Assembly: GCF_030063415.1 (NCBI RefSeq)
Contig: NZ_JASITA010000012.1
Span: forward strand, 1-64,000
Reading direction: 5' to 3'
Source: Streptomyces sp. H27-C3
GTDB lineage: Bacteria; Actinomycetota; Actinomycetes; Streptomycetales; Streptomycetaceae
DNA: 64,000 nucleotides
This document shows positions 52,857 to 60,403 of the stretch, in pieces. The notes beneath the pieces were generated by a model. It had not been told where the DNA came from. It did no database searches and worked only from the letters and a program-made list of their open reading frames with translations. A program made the position numbers and the translations under genes. How positions within the stretch are numbered: position 1 is the stretch's first letter; each line of letters begins with the position of its first letter.

Positions 52857-54109
52857 GCGCGACGGACAGCATGAGCGGGACGGACAGGACGGACAGGACG
52901 GGCACCATGCGGGTGATCGGGCTGATGTCGGGGACGTCGTACGACGCGATCGACGCGGCGGCCGCCGATCTGAGGCTCGACGGCGACACCCTGGTCCTGA
53001 CTCCGCTCGGGATGATCAGTGCGCCGTACGACGGCGATCTCCGTGCGGGGCTGGCGGCCGCGCTGCCGCCCGCGCCGACCAGCATGGCGGAGGTGTGCCG
53101 GCTGGACACGCTCATCGGGCAGGCCTTCGCCGCGCTCGCCGTGCGCGCAGAGGGTGAACTGTGCGACTCACGGGCCGACTTGATCGCCTCCCACGGGCAG
53201 ACCGTCTACCACTGGATCGAGGACGGGCGGGCCCGCGGCACCCTTCAGATCGGGCAGCCCGACTGGATCGCCGAGGCCACCGGACGCCCCGTCGTCTCCG
53301 GCTTCCGGACCCGCGATGTCGCCGCCGGTGGTCAGGGCGCCCCGCTGGTGAGCATCTTCGACGTCATGTGGCTGCGCGGACGGCCCGGCGTGCCCGTCGC
53401 GCTGAATCTCGGCGGCATCGCCAATATCACCGTGGCCGCCGCCGACGCCGGTCACCCGCTCGCCTTCGACACCGGGCCCGCCAACGCGCTGATCGACGCG
53501 GCCGTCCGGGATCTTACGGGCGGGCGTCTTGAGTACGACGTGGACGGCGCCCTCGCAGCTCGCGGGAGCGTCCACGGGCCACTGCTGCGCCGACTCCTGG
53601 AGGAGCCCTACTACGCGCGGACCACACCGAAGACGACGGGCAAGGAGCTGTTCCATCTGCCGTACCTGCGGGCAGCTCTGGCCGCCTTCGGCCCGCTGCC
53701 GACCGAGGTCGTCGTCGCCACGCTGACCCGGCTGACCGCACGCACCGTCGCCGACGCCGTTCGCGCGGCCGGGGCGAGCGAGGTGATCGCCTCGGGCGGC
53801 GGCACCCTCAATCCGACGCTGATGGCCATGCTGCGCGCAGAGCTGAGCACGGGGGCGGGCCCGGGCGGCGCGGCGGCCTTGCGGACGTCGGACGAGCTCG
53901 ACCTGCCATCGGCCGCCAAGGAGGCGTACGCCTTCGCCGTCCTGGGCTGGCTGACCGCGCACGGCCTGGCGGGCACCGTCCCGTCGTGCACCGGCGCCCA
54001 CCGCGCGAGCGTCCTGGGCTCACTGACCCCGGGCCGCGACGGCCTGCGCCTCCCGGAGCCGGCGGCCACGGCCCCCACCCGGCTCACGATCTCCCCCGGC
54101 GCCCCCTGA
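52853..54109 (+). CDS. anmK: Anhydro-N-acetylmuramic acid kinase
   Basis: A 418-residue sugar kinase that opens and phosphorylates 1,6-anhydro-MurNAc to MurNAc-6-phosphate in peptidoglycan recycling. Motifs are RVIGLMSGTSYDAIDAAAADL at the ATP site, SHGQTVYHW, PVVSGFRTRDVAAGGQGAPLVS, VALNLGGIANIT, FDTGPANALIDAAV, and IASGGGTLNPTLMAML. The ATG at 52853 overlaps the upstream stop by four bases; an internal Met at 52907 would trim 18 unconserved residues. Co-translation with the MHS transporter links uptake and recycling. A murQ etherase gene is not seen here. Confidence 0.9.
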   Translation: MSATDSMSGTDRTDRTGTMRVIGLMSGTSYDAIDAAAADLRLDGDTLVLTPLGMISAPYDGDLRAGLAAALPPAPTSMAEVCRLDTLIGQAFAALAVRAEGELCDSRADLIASHGQTVYHWIEDGRARGTLQIGQPDWIAEATGRPVVSGFRTRDVAAGGQGAPLVSIFDVMWLRGRPGVPVALNLGGIANITVAAADAGHPLAFDTGPANALIDAAVRDLTGGRLEYDVDGALAARGSVHGPLLRRLLEEPYYARTTPKTTGKELFHLPYLRAALAAFGPLPTEVVVATLTRLTARTVADAVRAAGASEVIASGGGTLNPTLMAMLRAELSTGAGPGGAAALRTSDELDLPSAAKEAYAFAVLGWLTAHGLAGTVPSCTGAHRASVLGSLTPGRDGLRLPEPAATAPTRLTISPGAP

Positions 54110-54163
54110 GGGCCACCTGAAGACCGGCGCTCTCGGCCACGGCGGGGCACTCCTCTGAGGGCC

Positions 54164-54197
54164 GAACGACGGCGGACGACGAACGACCGCGGACGAC
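54164..54197. repeat. Two 17-bp tandem copies between anmK and a methyltransferase gene
   Basis: GAACGACGGCGGACGAC (54164-54180) is followed by GAACGACCGCGGACGAC (54181-54197), differing at one base. No terminator hairpin was recognised in this 119-bp convergent gap. Confidence 0.55.
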
Positions 54198-54228
54198 CGA
54201 CGAGCGACGGCCAGGCCCCGCCTCGCGG

Positions 54229-55050
54229 TCAGGCCTTGCGTGCCACGCCCGCGTACCCGGGAATCGGGGCATCGCCCGTGACCGGCACCACTTCGCCGAG
54301 CTCCGGACGCCAGTCGGCGGCCAGCGAGACGCCGGGCTCCACCAACTCGAAGCCTTCGAAGAACTGGGCGAACTCGTCGCGAGTACGGGGTCGCAGCGTG
54401 AGGCCCCTGGCGCGGTAGAGCTCCCTGGCCTTGACCGCACCCTCGGGGTAGAAGTCGCCCGTGACGTGCGAAAGGACCAGGTAACTGCCGGACGGCAGGG
54501 GGTCCATGAGGGAGGTCACCAGCTCGTGCGCGCCGTCCTCGTCGTCCACGAAGTGCAGCAGCGCGACGAGCGACAGTGCGATGGGCTGGGCGAAGTCGAG
54601 TGTCTTCGCGGCCCGCTCCAGGATGGCCGCCGGCTCGCGCGCGTCGGCCTGGATGTACTCGGTGGTTCCCTGCGGGGTGCTGCGCAGCAGGGCCTCCGCG
54701 TGGGCGAGCACGATCGGGTCGTTGTCGCAGTAGACGATGCGCGCGTCCGGAGCCGTCTGCTGGGCGATCTGGTGCAGGTTCGGTTCGGTGGGTATGCCGG
54801 TGCCGATGTCGAGGAACTGTCGTATGCCGCTCTCGGCGAGCCAGCGCGTCGCGCGGTGCATGAACGCACGGTTGACCCGCGCCATGTCGCGGCCCCGCGA
54901 GTCGAGCGCCAGGAGCTGCTTCGCCATCTCCTCGTCGACCGGGTAGTTGTCCTTGCCGCCCAGAAACCAGTCATACATGCGCGCGGGGTGCGGCTTGCTG
55001 GTGTCGATCACGACAGCGGTGGGGTCCGGCCCGGTCATACGACGCTCCAT
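54229..55050 (-). CDS. SAM-dependent methyltransferase, DUF574 family
   Basis: A 273-residue protein of the actinobacterial DUF574 (Methyltransf_19) family. Motifs include PHPARMYDWFLGGKDNYPVDEEMA, NRAFMHRATRWLAESGIRQFLDIGTGIPTEPNLHQIAQ (SAM-binding motif I), RIVYCDNDPIVLAHAEALL and LVALLHFVDDEDGA. The substrate is unknown. Members often sit beside XRE-DUF5753/DUF397 pairs, as here, where it is 65 bp downstream of the DUF397 gene on the same strand. It is probably co-transcribed with them. Confidence 0.88.
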   Translation of the reverse strand: MERRMTGPDPTAVVIDTSKPHPARMYDWFLGGKDNYPVDEEMAKQLLALDSRGRDMARVNRAFMHRATRWLAESGIRQFLDIGTGIPTEPNLHQIAQQTAPDARIVYCDNDPIVLAHAEALLRSTPQGTTEYIQADAREPAAILERAAKTLDFAQPIALSLVALLHFVDDEDGAHELVTSLMDPLPSGSYLVLSHVTGDFYPEGAVKARELYRARGLTLRPRTRDEFAQFFEGFELVEPGVSLAADWRPELGEVVPVTGDAPIPGYAGVARKA

Positions 55051-55115
55051 GGGGTCTCGTTGGCAGCAGGAATCAGTACGGATCAGTAGGGATCAACAGG
55101 ATCAGGTACTCGGGG

Positions 55116-55352
55116 TCAGGTGAGCAAGAAGTCGGCCTGGCCGGCCTTGGCACCCTGGATGAAGGCGGCGATCTCACCGTTGGTGTAGATCAGTGCGGGT
55201 CCGTCGGGATCGGCGGACTGGCGGACCGCGACCCGGCCGTCGGCCAGTTTCATGGCCTCGACGCAGTTGCCGCCGTTGCCGCCGCTCCAAGGCCTGTGCC
55301 AGCCTTCGGAGGGCAGTTCGGCCGCCGGCATGCCGTTGTAGATGGGGTCCAT
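55116..55352 (-). CDS. DUF397 protein
   Basis: A 78-residue DUF397 protein: ELPSEGWHRPWSGGNGGNCVEAMKLADGRVAVRQSADPDGPALIYTNGEIAAFIQGAKAGQADFL. Its family normally shows W-x-K/R-S-x-S-G-x-x-N-C-V-E followed by VRDSKDP-like and LxFTxxEWxAFI-like stretches. The start ATG shares one base with the TGA of the XRE gene. These small proteins regularly accompany XRE-DUF5753 regulators in whiJ/abaA-type clusters and are thought to bind them. Confidence 0.9.
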   Translation of the reverse strand: MDPIYNGMPAAELPSEGWHRPWSGGNGGNCVEAMKLADGRVAVRQSADPDGPALIYTNGEIAAFIQGAKAGQADFLLT

Positions 55353-56212
55353 CAGAGCTCCTTGCGGAGATTCTTCAGAATCTCCTTCGTGCGATGTGCG
55401 GTGGCGGCCTGCGCCGCCATGCGGTCCATGACTTCGAGGTGGGCTGCGACCTCGGGGCGCGCGTCGAGATACACGGCGCCGGTCAGGTACTCGCTGTAGA
55501 CCATGTCCGGAAGTTCAGGTACGGCGAAGCGGAAGAGGACGAAGGGGCCGTACGTACCGGGGTGATGACCGGTCGCGAACTCGGCTACCTGCACCGTCAC
55601 GTTGGGCATCTCCACGGCGTCGATGAGACGGTCGAGCTGCGCCGCCTGGACACTCGGGCCGCCGACGGGCCGACGCAGGACCGTTTCGTCCATGATCACC
55701 CACAGCTTCGGGGCTCCCCGCTGCGTGAGCAGACTCTGGCGTTCCATGCGCAGGGCCACGTGCCGCTCGATGTCCTCGGGTCTCGTCTGCCCCACGGCCC
55801 CGGTGCGCATGATCGCGCGCGCGTAGTCCTCGGTCTGCAACAGGCCGGGGACAAAGTGCGGTTCGTACGCCCTGATGAGCGCGGCCGCGCCCTCCAGGCT
55901 GACGTACATGCTGAACCAGTCGGGCAGGATGCCGTGGAAGCGCTGCCACCAGCCGGGCTTGTTGGCCTCCTCGGCCAGCTCGACGAAGGCCTCGGCCTCG
56001 TCCTCGGAATTCCCGTACGCCTTCAACAGCAGCTGGATATAAGGAATTTTGAGAGCGACCTCGGCCGTCTCCATCCTGCGGATGGTGGCCGGGGCGACCC
56101 GGAGCACCTTGGCGGCCTCGTCGCGGCCCAGGCCTGCTCTCTCACGCAGATCCTGCAGGCGCTTGCCGAGAACGACCTGGCCCACAGTCGGGGCAGACCG
56201 CGGTTCGCTCAC
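55352..56212 (-). CDS. XRE-type HTH regulator with DUF5753 (WhiJ/AbaA-like)
   Basis: A 286-residue regulator. An N-terminal helix-turn-helix (LGKRLQDLRERAGLGRDEAAKVLRVAPATIRRMETAEVALK, about residues 16-57) is followed by the DUF5753 ligand/partner domain (YEPHFVPGLLQTEDYARAIM, RMERQSLLTQRGAPKLWVIMDETVLRRPVGG, VQVAEFATGHHPGTYGPFVLF, and DIVYS-E-like VYSEYLTGAVYLD). Members such as WhiJ control sporulation or antibiotic production. It overlaps the DUF397 gene by one base and is divergent from an HATPase gene across 200 bp. Confidence 0.92.
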   Translation of the reverse strand: MSEPRSAPTVGQVVLGKRLQDLRERAGLGRDEAAKVLRVAPATIRRMETAEVALKIPYIQLLLKAYGNSEDEAEAFVELAEEANKPGWWQRFHGILPDWFSMYVSLEGAAALIRAYEPHFVPGLLQTEDYARAIMRTGAVGQTRPEDIERHVALRMERQSLLTQRGAPKLWVIMDETVLRRPVGGPSVQAAQLDRLIDAVEMPNVTVQVAEFATGHHPGTYGPFVLFRFAVPELPDMVYSEYLTGAVYLDARPEVAAHLEVMDRMAAQAATAHRTKEILKNLRKEL

Positions 56213-56412
56213 TTGGGACCTCCCCCTGTGCTGTTGCCCAGCAGTGTGCCACGCACCTGCGGCGAAGGAAATGCCACTGTGGACTTTTCAGAGTGCCCCT
56301 TGCCAAGTGTCGCGTTCAGAGGGAGAGTTGCCCGGTGTAACACTTCACGCGGATGCCGCGCGCTGCCACGGGGGAAGCGCGATCCGGCGCTGCCCCACCG
56401 TGAGGATCGCTC

Positions 56413-56853
56413 GTGGCACCAGGAAACACGCTTGTACCCCGGCTCATGGACCGATGTCGGGGTGCGGACATACGGCGGTACGGGTTCGAGTTACCCGCAC
56501 GAGCCGAATATGTCTCCCGCGCGAGGCGTCTGACCTGCGCTCAGCTGACCCGGTGGGGAATCGACGAGGACACCTGCGGCATCGCGGCGCTGATCGTCTC
56601 CGAGCTCGTCACGAACGCCGTGCTGCACACCGCGAGTGAGCTTTTCGCCTGCGAGCTGCGCGACAGCGACGGCAGGCTGCGCGTCGCCGTACGGGACCAG
56701 GGACAGCGGCCGACGGGCCCCCGGCTGCGCCAAGGCGCCGAGGAGGAACACGGCCGCGGGCTGCAGCTCGTGGACACGCTGAGCAGTTTCTGGGGAACGC
56801 GTGACGTCGAGGGCGGGCCCGGTCGCGTGGTCTGGGCGGAGCTGCCTTGCTGA
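56413..56853 (+). CDS. ATP-binding anti-sigma/regulatory kinase (HATPase_c_2)
   Basis: A 146-residue RsbW/SpoIIAB-like protein. Its ATP-site boxes are ELVTNAVLHT (N-box), VRDQGQRPTGP (G1) and EEHGRGLQLVDTLSSFWG (G2). GAGG lies six bases before the GTG start. Such small kinases bind and inhibit sigma factors or phosphorylate antagonists. Here it is the divergent partner of the WhiJ-like regulator and probably part of the same control unit. Confidence 0.9.
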   Translation: MAPGNTLVPRLMDRCRGADIRRYGFELPARAEYVSRARRLTCAQLTRWGIDEDTCGIAALIVSELVTNAVLHTASELFACELRDSDGRLRVAVRDQGQRPTGPRLRQGAEEEHGRGLQLVDTLSSFWGTRDVEGGPGRVVWAELPC

Positions 56854-56861
56854 GGACCGCG

Positions 56862-57272
56862 ATGACCAACCTGCCGGCCGGCCGCCTCTCGCGGGTACGT
56901 CGCGCCGGCCACGGCGGTCGGGCCAGGCTGCCCGTCCCGCCCGGCCTGCCCACCCCGCTCGGGTGCGACGCGGTGGGGCTGCCGGCCCGGCACGGATTCA
57001 GGCTCCTGTCGCATCTGACGCGTCCCGGCTGCGTCTTCGCCGACGCCGACTGGTGGTGGTGGATCGTCCCCTCCCAGTCGGACCTCGGGCTCCCGTGGCC
57101 GTCTCCGGCCCGCTATGTCACCGGGGCGTACGTACCGGCCACGCACCCCCGCCTGATCCACTCACCCGAGGGCACCGCCCCGTACACCCCGCCGATCCCG
57201 CTCTACGTGATGGTGTGCCGGCTCGCGGGCACCGCGCCCGTCTGGTCATCGGCGTCGTGGCGGCGCCCCTGA
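56862..57272 (+). CDS. Conserved actinobacterial protein of unknown function downstream of the HATPase
   Basis: A 136-residue protein starting eight bases after the HATPase stop (GAGG before ATG). Features are PLGCDAVGLPARHGFRLLSHLTRPGCVFADADWWWWIVPSQSDLGLPWP and the closing PYTPPIPLYVMVCRLAGTAPVW. The run of four tryptophans and its following polar residues occur in a family I remember next to such HATPase genes in streptomycetes, but I cannot name it. Probably co-transcribed with the HATPase. No membrane or signal segment. Confidence 0.65.
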   Translation: MTNLPAGRLSRVRRAGHGGRARLPVPPGLPTPLGCDAVGLPARHGFRLLSHLTRPGCVFADADWWWWIVPSQSDLGLPWPSPARYVTGAYVPATHPRLIHSPEGTAPYTPPIPLYVMVCRLAGTAPVWSSASWRRP

Positions 57273-57286
57273 GGCGGACCGGCGCC

Positions 57287-57302
57287 GCCGAGTCCGCTCG
57301 GC
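57287..57302 (+). terminator. Short hairpin after the 136-residue protein gene
   Basis: GCCGAG/CTCGGC with a four-base loop starts 15 bases after the stop codon. The remaining sequence to 57479 contains no gene and no promoter I can defend. Confidence 0.35.
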
Positions 57303-57479
57303 GCGGCTGAGCCCGGCGCGACCGAAGCACGACGACCCCGGCACCCGCTCGTTCTCGGACGCATCGTCACCCGAACGACGAGGTGCTCTGGACAGTGCGC
57401 GCGGTGACGGGAGTGAATTCCTCCAGTGCCCTCAGCGGCACCGCCGTGCTCGCACCGTATGGGGAGGAGCCTCCGCGCC

Positions 57480-58730
57480 ATGAACAGACCCAGGCTGCGC
57501 AGACCCGTCGTCCACATCCTGACCGCCGTCGCCCTCGCGGCGGGCACCGCCCTCACGGCAGGGACGGCGTCCCACGCCGCACCCGCCACCGCACCGGCCG
57601 CTCCCGCCGCCACCGCCCCCGTCGTCACCTGGGCCGCCAGCACCGACCGGCTCAGCACCGCGGGCGCCGCCCCGGAGCGCACGTACCGGCTCATCGTCCA
57701 CACCAGCGCCGGCGGCAGCGGGCTGCGGATCCGGCTCTCCAACACCTTCGGCGACCAGCCGGTGACCTTCGGCCGCGCCTACGCCGGACTGCGCTCCTCC
57801 GGGGCCGCGTTGGTGCCCGGCAGCAACCGGCCCCTGTCCTTCCGCGGCGCACCGACGGTGACCGTGGCGCCCGGCGGCTCCGTGTACAGCGATCCGCTGC
57901 CCGGCACGGTGCGGCCGCAGTCCGATCTGGCCGTCAGCCTCTACGTGCGCAGCGCGGGCGGCGCCGCGACCGGCCACAAGATGGCCCTCCAGACCTCGTA
58001 CATCGCCCCTGTCGGCAACCATGCCGCGAACGTCTCCGCGACCCCGTACACCCAGCAGATCACTTCCTGGTTCTACCTGGACGCGGTGACGGTGGGCGCC
58101 GGGCGCGGCACCGGAGCCGTGGCCACACTCGGCGACTCGATCACCGACGGCGCCATCTCGACCGCGAACACCAACCGCCGCTGGCCGGACTTCCTCGCCC
58201 GCAGGCTGCTCGCCGAGCCGGGCTCGCGCGTCAAGGGCGTCGCCAACGAGGGGATCTCCGGCAACAAGATCCTGACCGACGGCTCAGGCCAGAGCGCACT
58301 GAAGCGGCTCGACCGGGACGTCCTGTCACAGCGGGGCGTGCGGACCATGATCCTGCTCGAAGGGGTCAATGACATCAAGGCCACCCCCGCGCCGACGGCC
58401 GCCTCGCTGATCACGGCGTACGAGCAGCTCATCGACCGGTCGCACGCGGCGGGCATCTGTGTCGTGGGCACGACCGTCATGCCGTACGAGGGCTGGCGGG
58501 AGTGGACCGAGAGCGGCGAGGCCGTCCGGCAGGAGGTCAACGCCTTCATCCGGCACAGCGGCGCCTTCGACGATGTCGTCGACTTCGACAAGGCGGTCAA
58601 GGACCCCGTCGCCCCGACCCGGATGCTGCCCGCCTACGACAGCGGCGACCATCTGCATCCCAACGACGCGGGCATGCAGCTGATGAGCGACGCGGTGGAC
58701 CTGGAGAGCCTGGGCTGCGCGGGGCGGTAG
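57480..58730 (+). CDS. Secreted SGNH/GDSL-type esterase
   Basis: A 416-residue exported hydrolase. The ATG at 57480 (GGGGAGGAG upstream) begins a signal peptide up to about residue 35. The N-terminal 60-200 stretch is a beta-rich extension (RIRLSNTFGDQPVTFGRAYAGL), and the SGNH hydrolase domain starts near 217 with the nucleophile in ATLGDSITDG (block I), followed by NEGISGN (block II), LLEGVNDI (block III) and SGDHLHPNDAG (Asp/His, block V). It probably removes acyl groups from polysaccharides or lipids outside the cell. Confidence 0.9.
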   Translation: MNRPRLRRPVVHILTAVALAAGTALTAGTASHAAPATAPAAPAATAPVVTWAASTDRLSTAGAAPERTYRLIVHTSAGGSGLRIRLSNTFGDQPVTFGRAYAGLRSSGAALVPGSNRPLSFRGAPTVTVAPGGSVYSDPLPGTVRPQSDLAVSLYVRSAGGAATGHKMALQTSYIAPVGNHAANVSATPYTQQITSWFYLDAVTVGAGRGTGAVATLGDSITDGAISTANTNRRWPDFLARRLLAEPGSRVKGVANEGISGNKILTDGSGQSALKRLDRDVLSQRGVRTMILLEGVNDIKATPAPTAASLITAYEQLIDRSHAAGICVVGTTVMPYEGWREWTESGEAVRQEVNAFIRHSGAFDDVVDFDKAVKDPVAPTRMLPAYDSGDHLHPNDAGMQLMSDAVDLESLGCAGR

Positions 58731-58785
58731 CGGACGCGAGTACGGGGCTGGACAGCGCCGCAGACACCCGCATCCGCACCCCCGC

Positions 58786-59418
58786 TCACCCCCGCACACC
58801 CAGCCCCGGCAGGACCGCCGCCTCCAGGAACCGCACCAGATACGCCTCGTCCGCGTACGTCCCCTCCAGCATCGGCCGCGCCCGCATGACCCCCAGCAAC
58901 TGCGCCGCGACGAACTCGCAGGCCGGATTGCCCGCCGCGATCTCCCCCCGCTCCACACCGCGCCGGACCATCGCCTCGATCGCCGCGACCTCCGGCTCGA
59001 CCAGCGCCTCGCGCATGGCCTCCAGCAGGTCGGGGTTGTGCAGGGCCGCGTGGCTGAGCGAGTGCATCAGCAGGGTGTCGCGGCCGGACGCCGCACCCGC
59101 CGCACCCGCGGCGGCGCGCAGGTCACCGGCGAGGGTCCCGGTGTCGATGTCCGTGAGCTGTACGCACCGGGTGCCGCGCAGCGCGGCGGCCACGAGCTGG
59201 GGCTTGGTCTTCCACTGCCGGTAGAGCGTCGACTTGCCGCATCTGATGCGCGCCGAGACGCCCTCCATGGTGAGGGCGTCGTAACCGCTCTCCCTGAGCA
59301 GGTCGAGGACGGCCTGGAAGAACTCCTGCTCCCGCTCCGGCGTGATCTTGGAACGGCGAATTGCGACCACCGGATCCTGATCCGGCGACGGTGACGGTGA
59401 CGGCGGTTGCGACGGCAT
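58786..59418 (-). CDS. TetR/AcrR family regulator
   Basis: A 210-residue repressor-type protein. The ATG at 59418 (AGGACAG upstream) begins a Pro/Ser-rich stretch, and the HTH lies at about 35-75 (FFQAVLDLLRESGYDALTMEGVSARIRCGKSTLYRQWKTKPQLVAAALRG). The remaining helical domain binds a small ligand. It is divergent from the PAP2 phosphatase gene. A perfect 54-bp palindrome lies between them and almost certainly includes its binding sites, so it should repress both itself and the PAP2-DMT transporter operon. Confidence 0.9.
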   Translation of the reverse strand: MPSQPPSPSPSPDQDPVVAIRRSKITPEREQEFFQAVLDLLRESGYDALTMEGVSARIRCGKSTLYRQWKTKPQLVAAALRGTRCVQLTDIDTGTLAGDLRAAAGAAGAASGRDTLLMHSLSHAALHNPDLLEAMREALVEPEVAAIEAMVRRGVERGEIAAGNPACEFVAAQLLGVMRARPMLEGTYADEAYLVRFLEAAVLPGLGVRG

Positions 59419-59472
59419 GACCTGTCCTCTCCAAGGATCCGGGTGGACCTGAAATCGGGTTGCGGGCGCTGC

Positions 59473-59526
59473 ATCGATACGCCAGTGTACCGATACGGCT
59501 GCGTATCGGTACACTGGCGTATCGAT
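59473..59526. promoter_or_regulatory. 54-bp palindrome, probable TetR operator pair
   Basis: Two perfect 25-bp arms flank a GCTG loop. Each arm contains TACGCCAGTGTA or its complement, itself a near-dyad (TAC-n-C-nn-G-n-GTA), so the arms form two mirrored operator sites. CGATACG occurs at both ends of each arm. It lies 55 bases upstream of the TetR start and 65 bases upstream of the PAP2 start. Confidence 0.75.
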
Positions 59527-59590
59527 AGGGCGTGGTGCAGACCAGGCCGCCGCAACAGCACATCGTGTCGTAATGCAAAGGGGCCGGGTG

Positions 59591-60403
59591 ATGGACACCC
59601 GCACTGAGCCTGCCGAACGGGAGCCGGACACTACTGCCCGACCACCCCTCGTGCGCGAGTTTCTCCTCGTCGCGGGACTCTTCATCGTCTACAAGCTCGG
59701 CCGTCAGGCCGCGAACGGCCATGTCGCCGACGCGTACCGCAACGCCGGCCACGTCTGGGACCTGGAACGGTTCCTGCACCTGCCGGGCGAGGGGTCCGTG
59801 CAGGGTGTGCTGCTGCACAGCGAGCCGCTGGTCCGCTTCGCGAACACTTATTACGCGACCGTGCATTTTCCGGCGACCGTGGCCTTCCTGGTCTGGCTGT
59901 ACTGGCGCCGACCCGACCACTACACCGGTGCCCGGCAGGCCCTGGCCGTGTTGACGGGCGCCGCCCTCGCGCTGCACCTGCTCATGCCGCTCGCCCCGCC
60001 CCGCATGCTCGGCGCGGCCGGTCTGATCGACACCGGGCAGGTCTACGGGCCGAGCGTGTACGGGGCGACACCCACCACCGACACGGTGGCGAACCAGTTC
60101 GCGGCCATGCCCTCGCTGCACTTCGGCTGGGCCGTGATGGTCGCCGTGGGCCTCATCGCCGCCACCCGCTCACGCTGGCGGTGGCTGTGGCTGCTGCACC
60201 CCCTGCTGACGCTTCTGGTGATCGTCGGCACGGCCAACCACTACTGGATCGACGCGATCGTGGCCGTGGTGCTGCTCGGCATCGCACTCGCGATCACCCG
60301 GCTGCCGCGGCGCGTCACCGCCCCGAGTGCCGGCCGCCCCTCCCCCGCACCGGTCGCCACCGCGTCGGTCTCCCCGCCGGCCCTCTCGGGAGGCACCCGA
60401 TGA
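59591..60403 (+). CDS. PAP2 family phosphatase, membrane
   Basis: A 270-residue membrane phosphatase, similar to the inositolphosphotransferase branch of PAP2. Six helices are visible. Active-site motifs are PSLHFGWAVMV (catalytic His after PSLH) and the second His/Asp in GTANHYWIDAIVA. AAAGGGG lies seven bases before the ATG; upstream Met codons are less likely. It removes phosphate from lipid phosphates or polyprenyl diphosphates, or transfers a polar head group. It is controlled by the divergent TetR gene, and its stop overlaps the start of the DMT gene (ATGA). Confidence 0.87.
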   Translation: MDTRTEPAEREPDTTARPPLVREFLLVAGLFIVYKLGRQAANGHVADAYRNAGHVWDLERFLHLPGEGSVQGVLLHSEPLVRFANTYYATVHFPATVAFLVWLYWRRPDHYTGARQALAVLTGAALALHLLMPLAPPRMLGAAGLIDTGQVYGPSVYGATPTTDTVANQFAAMPSLHFGWAVMVAVGLIAATRSRWRWLWLLHPLLTLLVIVGTANHYWIDAIVAVVLLGIALAITRLPRRVTAPSAGRPSPAPVATASVSPPALSGGTR

